DNA of 64,000 nucleotides. It comes from Tolypocladium sp. Sup5 PDA-1 (taxonomy: Eukaryota > Ascomycota > Sordariomycetes > Hypocreales > Ophiocordycipitaceae). Shown here in pieces: positions 56,266-64,000 of the stretch. The DNA lies in contig JPHH03000007.1 of the NCBI GenBank assembly GCA_000750105.3, positions 496,001 through 560,000 on the forward strand, in the 5' to 3' direction. The notes below the pieces were generated by a model. That model was not told the origin of the DNA, made no database searches, and saw only the letters and a program-made list of their open reading frames with translations. The position numbers and the translations under genes were made by a program. The first letter of the stretch is position 1, and each line of letters starts with the position of its first letter.

Positions 56266-58516
56266 GTATGCATATGCTAGACTCACTAGGGCGATGGAGA
56301 GGCAATGGCCCGGGGGGGGATGGATTGGCAACTCCAATCTGGGGCTGATCTCGAGCATCAGCGGTTTCACAACGATATGGACGTGTTGCATTTAACCTCG
56401 CGTCACCAGGCGAGTCTGGCCCGGCGTCGGGATCGGCGTTTAGGTCTGGCATGGAGACATGGAGTCGAAGGGGGTCTTTTCGCCACGGCGTTTTGACTTG
56501 ATATCGCTGGCGAGGGGTGGGCGCGCTTCGGCATATCCTTTTACGATTTGGTGAGAGGGACAAACGATTCGAGGTGTTTGCACTTCGGGGCCGGGCTATC
56601 GGGTCGCGTTGGGCATCGCTGGAGCATAGGTGGCATGGAAGTAGTCGATTGGTAGTTACGTCCGTACCTACTCGTAATAATATGACTTGCTCTGAGAGAG
56701 CAGGCACACAAGTTCTACGACAGCTGCCTACACTTGATACAGGCGAGGAGGCTAGGTTACGGCATTTGCTGCCACGTGCGGTGAGGTGATAATAATACCA
56801 GGTTCCGTACTTGGTACAAGCCACGTTGCTGGTGGCAATCGGTAGCCAAACATGGAGGCCTTGTTTACCGTGCAGCGTTTGAAACGAGCCTCTGTTAGAT
56901 TGCGGATGCGGTGAAAACGGTGATGGGGGTCCTAGTTGAGGCGGCGCTTTGATGTTGCAGAGTCGGGTGAGGACGAAGATGAGGATGAGGACGAGGCTGG
57001 CCATCTCGCGGCTCACTCGTATAAGATGGAGGCGTGAAAGACGGGTCTCTTCTCGGATAATACATACTCGTACTTGTGATTTGTAGAAAAGGAGGAGAGA
57101 GAGCTTGGCTTGCGGCGAGGCGGAATCTTGGTCAGCCTGAAGCCAGCAAGCCTCTGACCCAAGGATCCTCGCCAAGGCAGGAACGAAGGATGTGGATGTT
57201 TCACCCGCTCAAGCCTCCACCTGTCTGGTCCCGAATCTGGCTCCCGCAGCCACAAGACCCCGCTCGCGGGCCTCTTCTCAAACTCCGTCTCCCCAATCCA
57301 CCAACATCCAGGCAACCAGGCATCCCTCACCAACGAGAAAAGCTCGCCACGGCACGGCGACGCATCCCCGCGATAAGCGACGAGATGGCAGCGTGACGTG
57401 CCTGACGTGCCCCAGATTCCTCGCATTCGAGCCCCTCCGCGCTGCAGCCGCCTTGCATTTCTCGTCGCTCGCAGCTCGCAGAGATGTCCAAGGCTGGCGG
57501 TGTGCTCCGTGGTGGCCTGGCATTCTGTCGATCGGAGACGGCGATTTACCATCCGTCAAGTCAGGTGCTCACGATGCCACCCACCAGGCCAGCGGCTGAT
57601 ACGGGCCCTGGGGATCTGGCAGCCCGGCACTCCCCTGTCACACGGCACCCAGGACCAAGCCAAGCGGTTTGGCTTGGCTCGGCTCGGCTTGGCCTGGGTT
57701 GGCATCATCGACAAGGGGCCAGCCCTTGAAACGCTCGCCCTGGCCCCTGGTCGGTGGACGCTGATTGGCGAACTGACCTCGAGTCAAGTCCCGGCCGTTG
57801 TCTGTTCCGCCATATCCATCTTCAGCCCTCTCTGCAGTGTCGCGGTGTCGGGCTTTCTGTTGCTTGTTCCTGGCATGGACGCCGCACGCATGGAGCCCAT
57901 GACGGGACATGCTCTGGTGGTGAAACTAGCACCGAAACGGGCGGTTCGTCCGGCTGGTGCAAGCAGTTAGTGCTGCGAGGCATATGCGGACCAACGATAC
58001 GTGAAGCCGCCTACTGCAATTCTTATGCGCGTGCCCTCGCTCTGCGTCGACGATAGAGGCTCTGCGTTTCGGCCGTTGGGCGATCACCCGCCTGTTGCGT
58101 CGCTCGCTCATCTTCAGCCACGCGGGGTGAGAGAAAGAGAGCAACAAGGACGGTAAGGGCCTCATCCAACTAGCTCCCCCGTCGTCGAGTGACGGACGAC
58201 ATTCCTCTCGCCAGTCACGCCTGCTCGCCTCCCCCCCCCGGTCCTTTATCACCTCTGTCACCCTCTCCACCGCAACAGTCTGTGCAAAATATCTGTGCTT
58301 GGCCACTCGCCGTGATTCACCTTGGCTACGGTTACTGCTGCGGTGACGGTTCCCAGACCCTTCTGCTTACCTCGGTTGGGCAACGGGAGGAGGAGCTCCG
58401 TCGGCTCGTCTCTCTCCCGCGTCGTACAAGTTTCTTGTTTTGGAGTTGAACCTCTCTTCACTTTGCTCACCTGCCTGTCTGGTCTGGGTTCTTCAGACAG
58501 GCAGTGTACACACGCC
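56266..58516. other. long intergenic region
   Basis: 2.25 kb with no supported gene. A TACTCGTAC motif is at 57065. The last 350 bases are pyrimidine-rich and probably contain the promoter and leader of the BTB gene. Confidence 0.5.
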
Positions 58517-59569
58517 ATGGTTCCCATCAATCGGACTCGGCCTCATCGCCAGCCGGCCGACAGCTATTATCGCGCATCCCTCGACAAGTCGTTGCCACCG
58601 CCGCCACCAACCGTGGCGGACATGACGACGGTCCTCGTTGGTGCCAGACAGTTGAGCTTCAGGGTTAACCGGACACTTCTCTGTGGCGCCTCGCCCTTCT
58701 TTCGTGATCGTCTCGAAGATGCCTCACAATCAAAGCCCATCAGCCTCTGGCTGCCAGGGGAGTCTTCCGCCATGTTTGCCCTCTTTGTCGAATGGGTACA
58801 CTCGCCGTCGTCCTTCCGCCGCTTCTTGGACCATTCTGTCCAAACAGCCCATGAGACTAGCCAGCGGGCATCTCAAGATGTTCACTGGGCAATTATCCGC
58901 TTACATCTCTTCGCGTCTCACCTCGACCTCTACAAGCTCCAGGATCTCGCCATGGACGCCATCCAGGACCTCTACCTCAAGTGCGACTGGGACGTCCCCC
59001 CGAGCCTCATCATGTACTTATACACCCAATGCGAGGCTCTGCCATCCGTTCGCATACGCCGCTGGGCCGTCGCCATGGTCGCCTTCTCTCTCACCGTTGG
59101 CCCCAACCAGCCGCTCAAGTTTCACCCTCAGGACTCAGCGACGTCCGACCCGGCACGTTTTCGAGCGCTGTTCGACTCACTCCCCGAGTTTGCTACCGAC
59201 TACACCATGCATGTCCGCAACATGAAGTCAGCAGGCCTCGACGTACGCTTCAAGAACCCACAACTGCGCATATCGGCTAACAAGCTGCGCAACGATCAGC
59301 GCATGTTTGGGTTTCGAGAATGCTCCTTTCATTCACACCGAGCTGCCGTCGGCGAGGGACGATGCCCGCATGACACCACCAATAGAGGCCGGAGCAAACA
59401 CACGTCTGAGCTGGAAACGGGCGCTCGTGAGATGGCGGAATGGACGGCGGCGCACGAGGGCAACATGGATCCGATGCCGCGGCCGCTATTTTCGAGAGAG
59501 GGTAAAGAGGTAGTAGCGGAGAAGTCGCCGGCGCATATGCGGTCCGCCTCGAGAACATTTAAAGGATGA
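58517..59569 (+). CDS. BTB/POZ domain protein
   Basis: A single-exon 350-aa protein from ATG 58517 (the frame is open to 58322 but without a good start). Residues about 39-105 form a fungal-type BTB domain: VLVGARQLSFRVNRTLLCGASPFFRDRL, then ISLWLPGESSAMFALFVEWVHS. A helical region follows (LHLFASHLDLYKLQDLAMDAIQDLY), typical of the BTB-associated back half in fungal proteins. BTB domains dimerise or bind Cul3 ubiquitin ligases. There is no second domain (Kelch, MATH). The last 80 residues are polar and probably disordered. Confidence 0.83.
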   Translation: MVPINRTRPHRQPADSYYRASLDKSLPPPPPTVADMTTVLVGARQLSFRVNRTLLCGASPFFRDRLEDASQSKPISLWLPGESSAMFALFVEWVHSPSSFRRFLDHSVQTAHETSQRASQDVHWAIIRLHLFASHLDLYKLQDLAMDAIQDLYLKCDWDVPPSLIMYLYTQCEALPSVRIRRWAVAMVAFSLTVGPNQPLKFHPQDSATSDPARFRALFDSLPEFATDYTMHVRNMKSAGLDVRFKNPQLRISANKLRNDQRMFGFRECSFHSHRAAVGEGRCPHDTTNRGRSKHTSELETGAREMAEWTAAHEGNMDPMPRPLFSREGKEVVAEKSPAHMRSASRTFKG

Positions 59570-60835
59570 TGCGTTCCGTTCAGTTATGCAACGTTCCACA
59601 TGCCCTTCAAGGCTCCAGCGTGGCAACCACGTTGCTGCCCTCGTGGAGCCGCAGCGCGACTACCCGCTGGCGCAAACAAGCACGAGGTCAAACTCAACAC
59701 GCCGGCACATGGCACCTCTCCGGGAGCTCGGGCCAAGAACGTGCACCGCGCCGTGTCGATACCCATCCGGGTCCTTACATGAGGCCCTGGCCTCGGCCCT
59801 TCTCTCGTCCCTCTAATGCGCAGCAGTGGGCAATGGATGTCTTCATCGGTGAGAAAAGACTAAACCCTCGAATGACGAGAACCTGCGAGGTAACATCGCG
59901 AATGGGCGGCTGGGAACGGCAAGACAACCCTGACGGCTGCCTGGCTCTCGGGCATCCCCCAATTGCTCCGGTCGCGCATCGGCAATAAAGTTGCGACAAG
60001 ATGCAGAAAGCTCGATGCCCACCTGTAACGTGCTGAAAATAGATGGGAGGATTGAAGTCTGGAATTAAGGCGTCGGACGGAACTAATGTAAATCACTGTA
60101 AAGTCTGATGTGTTCTATGTTCTTATGCCAGGCGTTACGAAGGAACCTGTCCGTGAATCACAGAAGGAGCAGGCGCAATTGTTTGAAGCGATGACGCGCC
60201 AAATACGAACCTCCTGCGGCGGCTGACATGTACTACATCATATCCTCGTGTCGACTTTTGATCATCCCAAGTCCAACGAAAAGAATAAGAGAAATCTCTG
60301 AAATAATGAGCCATGAATGAATACCGTGGCGTTTCACGAAGCGCTCTCACGCCGCTCGGGCATATCAACGAGGGCACGGCGGAGAGGTGGACGAGGAGCA
60401 AAGTGTAAAGCAAATCGCCAAATTTCGAGGCTGTCCTGTTGCCTCTTCTGTATATTTCGTCATGCAGTCATCAAAAGTCGTGGGTTATCCCCCGAATCAT
60501 ACCGAACCCTAACCCAGTAAGACGTAAAAAAAAAGAGAATGAGGACTGCGAGACAACTCGAGGTGAAACAATCATCCATCTTGCCAAGTCTAGCGTAGAT
60601 TGAGCCCCTCACATGCCGCGAGCGGAGAAGAAGAGAGAATGACAGATGAGCCACATATAGGGCAAGGGTCCGGCAAAGCAAGCGCTTGTCTTGTGGCGCC
60701 AGGCCCGGTATATACCATCTCAAGGCGTGGTTAAAAGTACTGATGTACATCGGGGGCGCGTAGGATAATGTGCGTAAAGTCGTGACTGGTCGTGAGGCTA
60801 TATAAGCATCCAATGTACAAAGGAGAGCGATGCCT
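59570..60835. other. convergent intergenic region
   Basis: 1.27 kb between the 3' ends of the BTB gene and the minus-strand gene. No coding support was seen. Confidence 0.5.
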
Positions 60836-62761
60836 TCAGAATGGCGAGTGAGACCGCCGCTCGTGCGGGTCCCGCCGGCGGAAGTCCTTGAGCCGGTCGT
60901 CGATATAAGCAAGGCGGTTCGCGAGAGACGGCTTCGTAGAGCTGGTGGCGCTGTCCAACGACTGGTGCACGGTGGCAAAGGGTCGACGGATCGCCGCAAA
61001 GTCAATCACGGCAGTGGTCGAGTGTCGATTGGGGAATGAGAAGCTCTGGCTTTTGCCAGCAAACGGCGAGCCCAGTCGGGGAGGGGCCATCATTGGCGGT
61101 ACCAGCGAAGCGTTGATCGACATACCGGGAGCCTCACACAGTGAAGCGGGAGGGCGGGATGCCTCAAACCTCTCTTGAACGTTAGTACGAGGCACAAAGA
61201 GGTTGTCGCGTAGATTCGAGTTCGTAGAGCAGAACTCGGGAAAGGACAAAGCCAGGTTTGAGTCCTCACTATTCGAGGAAGGGTCGGTCCAAAAGTCGGA
61301 ACCAAGACTGGGTCGCTTAGACTTGCGAGGCTCCAGTACGGATTGTCTCGACCGACGCTTCTGAGTGCTGGATCGGCTTTCGTTAAGCCTCAGGGGAGAC
61401 CCAAGGCTGCGCCGTGTGCCGACGGTATGGCTTTGCCTTTGCGCCTCCGCGCTTACTCCTAGGCTGTCTGCCAGGGTGTTGGAAGAGCTAGGACCATAGC
61501 TTCTAGCCATGAAAGGCGATCCTAGTCGCGCTACCCCCTGTTCTCGGGCCGCATAGTCAATGAAAGAGGGCACAGGGCTGGGTTGAGGGCCTTCCATGGT
61601 CGGCTCAGGTTGTGAGCCCGTGAGCTGGGCCAAAGGCCCTTGTGGCTGCATCGAATCCGACGTACAGACCGTCAAGGACATGGCCATGTCAGTTCCGGAG
61701 AAGACTGAGGGCGACCGAAGAGGGGCGGAACGACGGTTCCAGAACCGGCTCGCCGTCTTCCCGAATGGTGTCGGGCTGTGCGCAAGGTATCGTAGATTGC
61801 GAGTGGCCGTTCCGCTGTTGGCTTTGCACAGCTCTCTCAGGTGACCGCGAGTGGCGGCGCAGGTATGTGGCCACTCGACATAGGGCCCTGTCGCCTCAGC
61901 GGTTGGCGTCGTACTTCCGCTCTTGTTATCAGTCTTGGTCTGGGATCGTGACCCTTTCCACGACCTCTTGGCCTCCCTGGCGACACGCATGCACACTCCC
62001 GAGGGAGGTATGCCGCTCCTGCCAATCCGGAAAGGCGTAACTTTGGGGTCTTGTAGATACATCATGTACGTCGACCAGAGATGCTGGCTCATAGCCCTCG
62101 TCCAAGGCGCTTTCCTAAGCGCAGTCGGACGCGCCGGAGCCTTGATGGTCTTGTCAACATCCCCCATGGGTAGCAGAGGCCCGAAGCGATCCGTTTGCTC
62201 ATCTTCTGGGCTCGCGCATTGGCTGAAGTCCTCAGATGTCAAAGAGTACCGGCTGAACAAGGATGCGGTAGTCTGCGTCGACCTGGCAGTGGACGGTCGG
62301 CTCGACTCGCACTCCGGGCTCGACTCAATACTGCTGAGCGTCGCATCAATCGACCAGTCCGGAAAGCGCTTTGGTGACAGAGACGGAACAGTTCGGGGCG
62401 CAGGCGTCTTGGGTGGTGAGAAGGCCCTGCCACGAGTCGCTTGCTCCTGGAAGGCTATGTCATCAAAGTGGTTGTAGCGTGGAATCCCCGGATAGATGGT
62501 AGCGTCCAGCATGTCGTCGTCGAAGACCCGAGGCTCCTCGATGCTCGGAATAGGAACATCTGCCGCAGCGACAGATGCAAGGAACTGCTGGGTGGGCGCG
62601 TTGCGTTGCGACACGTTCCGCCTCTTGAGTCGAAACCGTGGTCGCGGAGGCGTTGGGGGTTGAGCCTGGCCCTCGACAGACGGCTCCGGGGTTTTGGGTG
62701 CTGAAGAATGGCGCAGACCTCGAGGCCCAGCGGCCGCGAAGGGGTGCAAGGGAGAAGACAT
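60836..62761 (-). CDS. conserved fungal disordered protein with a WSTYMMYLQDP-type core
   Basis: A single-exon 641-aa protein from ATG 62761. The frame is open to 63055, but it starts there at a TTG, with no ATG. Most of the protein is Ser/Pro/Arg-rich disorder. A conserved-looking island (about 235-300) reads KAPWTRAMSQHLWSTYMMYLQDP, then TPFRIGRSGIPPSGVC and RVAREAKRSWKGSR, and resembles a core present in many ascomycete proteins of unknown function. The N-terminus has EEPRVFDDDMLDATIYPGIP, and the C-terminus has a short helix (ANRLAYIDDRLKDFRRRD). Several Ser-Pro sites suggest regulation by proline-directed kinases. Nuclear location is plausible from basic clusters such as KRRSRQSVLEPRKSKR but not shown. 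Confidence 0.72.
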   Translation of the reverse strand: MSSPLHPFAAAGPRGLRHSSAPKTPEPSVEGQAQPPTPPRPRFRLKRRNVSQRNAPTQQFLASVAAADVPIPSIEEPRVFDDDMLDATIYPGIPRYNHFDDIAFQEQATRGRAFSPPKTPAPRTVPSLSPKRFPDWSIDATLSSIESSPECESSRPSTARSTQTTASLFSRYSLTSEDFSQCASPEDEQTDRFGPLLPMGDVDKTIKAPARPTALRKAPWTRAMSQHLWSTYMMYLQDPKVTPFRIGRSGIPPSGVCMRVAREAKRSWKGSRSQTKTDNKSGSTTPTAEATGPYVEWPHTCAATRGHLRELCKANSGTATRNLRYLAHSPTPFGKTASRFWNRRSAPLRSPSVFSGTDMAMSLTVCTSDSMQPQGPLAQLTGSQPEPTMEGPQPSPVPSFIDYAAREQGVARLGSPFMARSYGPSSSNTLADSLGVSAEAQRQSHTVGTRRSLGSPLRLNESRSSTQKRRSRQSVLEPRKSKRPSLGSDFWTDPSSNSEDSNLALSFPEFCSTNSNLRDNLFVPRTNVQERFEASRPPASLCEAPGMSINASLVPPMMAPPRLGSPFAGKSQSFSFPNRHSTTAVIDFAAIRRPFATVHQSLDSATSSTKPSLANRLAYIDDRLKDFRRRDPHERRSHSPF

Positions 62762-64000
62762 CGCGGGGACGTGTGGTATGCAGATGCGCTCGTCGGCGTC
62801 TGTCAGGGTCCTCGCACTGGGATGCACGGGGTGTTTTAAGTGCCGTCGCTCCTGACGCAGCCGCTGCCAAGAAAGAAACCGAGCGGCTGCTTCTGGGTCG
62901 AACAGAGATGTCTTGGGGCCGTTCGAGTGTGGATCCTGTTGTTGTCTGCTCCAAGGCGACGGGCCTGGCCGGCGTGGTGAAGGCGAGCGCCGTCGGACGA
63001 GGTCGCAGCCAGCACGGAGAGTCTCAGTCGCAGCTGGCAGAAGCAACCGTCGCAAGGTTCAGATGCGAGACGCGCGAGCCAGGTGAACGTTAAACTAGAC
63101 TAAGGAATTCATGCGCAAAGAAAACTGTCGGGTCGTCGCGAAGGAGTCGTGCGCGAGTCGGGTTCGGTTCTGTAGTGTCGGTGAAGGGGAAGGGATGGGA
63201 TGGGGTCGTAGTGTCGTGAGAGAGGCAAGGAAAGCGACGTCGCAGTCGTCGAGCGCCGAGCGTCGCGCGTGTCGGACAGCTGGCGATGGCCGTCTTGCGA
63301 AGCAAGAGACGGCGCTGTGAGTCGTCGACAGGCTCTGTCTGCCACCTGGCGGATGCGCGCAGCTGGGACGACGTCCAGTGGCCGCACAAAAAGAAGGACT
63401 GGAATGAAGATGGGGGAGGAGGAAGCCGGCCCAGGGTTCGGTGTGGACGCTGGGCTTGTATGTATGACGGTGGAGAGCAGTGTCAGACAAGCGACGACAG
63501 ACAGCGGAGGCGGGCCTGCAGCGAGCGGGTGGCGCGGACGCTGCTGGGCCTTGCGCTCAATGGCTTCTCTTCGCGCTGATGAAGCCCTGATGGGTGAGTG
63601 AGGGTCTGGGGACGCCGGGGGAGGGTCAGGAGGGCCACCGCTCGGCGCTCAGGTATGGATGCGACAACCTGGACGATGCAGTCTGGAGCGCAACCCCCCC
63701 CAGGTGGTGCAGCGGGCTAACGGTGCGGGCTTGCGGGCCCTGGGCAACGCTGGCTCCACTGGGTTCCGCGCACGTTGGCGCTGGCTGACGGACAGGGGGC
63801 CCTGCGTGTGGACGAAGACTCAACTGGCGATGCCAATGGCGGTGGACTGGAGGTGGATGGATGAGGCGACGGGAGGTGGTGAGGATGGCACGGTCCAGCT
63901 GTAAGGTGAGGTAGCCGTCGTCGCCGCGGTATGTACGGACTACAAGTGCGAGCACCTTGCTTGGCCGCTGCCGATGTACTCTACCTCGGGAGTACGAGTA
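62762..64000. other. upstream region of the last gene
   Basis: It contains the promoter and 5' leader of the minus-strand gene. No further gene was supported up to the window edge. A TACTCGTAC (reverse) is at 63992, right at the edge. Confidence 0.45.

Noticed and set aside
60460..61005. 181-codon minus-strand ORF with hydrophobic stretches
   Set aside because: It overlaps the 3' end of a well-supported gene in another frame and has no start context or recognisable domain.
62762..63055. N-terminal extension of the 641-aa disordered protein
   Set aside because: The extended frame begins at TTG with no ATG; the first ATG is 62761.
1..64000. Secondary-metabolite gene cluster around the P450 or the dehydrogenase
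   Set aside because: The P450 is the primary-metabolism CYP51, and no synthase, transporter or other tailoring enzymes are nearby.

Overview
The window is a gene-dense stretch of a filamentous ascomycete chromosome. Genes lie on both strands and are often divergent or convergent. They carry 50-150 nt introns with GT(A/G)AGT-like donors, CTAAC/CTGAC branch points and CAG/TAG acceptors. The gene set (a CYP51B-type sterol demethylase, TFIID subunit TAF7, nucleolin Nsr1/Gar2, verprolin, an annexin, fungal-rhodopsin and DUF3074 proteins) fits Sordariomycetes. Hypocreales is the likeliest order, by protein resemblance only. No rRNA, tRNA, CRISPR array or intact transposon was found. All exon joins were worked out by eye from splice signals and reading frame.

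1-25 kb is mostly core genome. It holds a type II membrane fucosyltransferase-like protein (+), TAF7 (+), a coiled-coil protein (-), a DUF3074 protein (-), CYP51 (-), a serine-rich protein with one membrane segment near its C-terminus (-) and a purine-nucleoside-phosphorylase-like protein of the kind fused to fungal NLRs (-). It then holds nucleolin (-), which is divergent from a complex I 12 kDa subunit (+) followed by mitoribosomal protein mL54 (+). Verprolin (-) is divergent from a mitochondrial two-helix membrane protein (+), and a five-exon fungal rhodopsin-domain protein (-) closes the block. Ribosome biogenesis, mitochondrial translation and respiration genes sit side by side at 16-23 kb.

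25-34 kb is accessory in character. A 3.6 kb gene-free interval leads to a secreted alpha/beta hydrolase (+). A frame-broken orphan gene, a possible 68-aa membrane protein and an unrecognised four-exon, 176-aa multi-spanning membrane protein (33084-33826) follow.

34-64 kb mixes conserved fungal genes with long intergenic gaps. It holds a coiled-coil disordered protein (-), a four-exon short-chain dehydrogenase (-), an F-box protein (+), a small GPI-anchored cysteine protein (-), poorly resolved spliced ORFs at 45.3-47.3 kb (-), a secreted Thr/Ser-rich protein (-), an annexin with a P/Q/G/Y-rich N-terminus (+), an unknown two-exon gene (+), a protein with twin C2HC fingers (+), a BTB protein (+) and a 641-aa disordered conserved protein (-).

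The most unusual signals are these. Two related 9-mers, TACTCCGTA and TACTCGTAC, occur only between genes. Two poly-C tracts are present, one of them in the intron that splits the first of two identically spaced zinc fingers. The 33 kb membrane-protein gene is not obvious from any single ORF. The 30.6-31.9 kb gene shows serial frame breaks.
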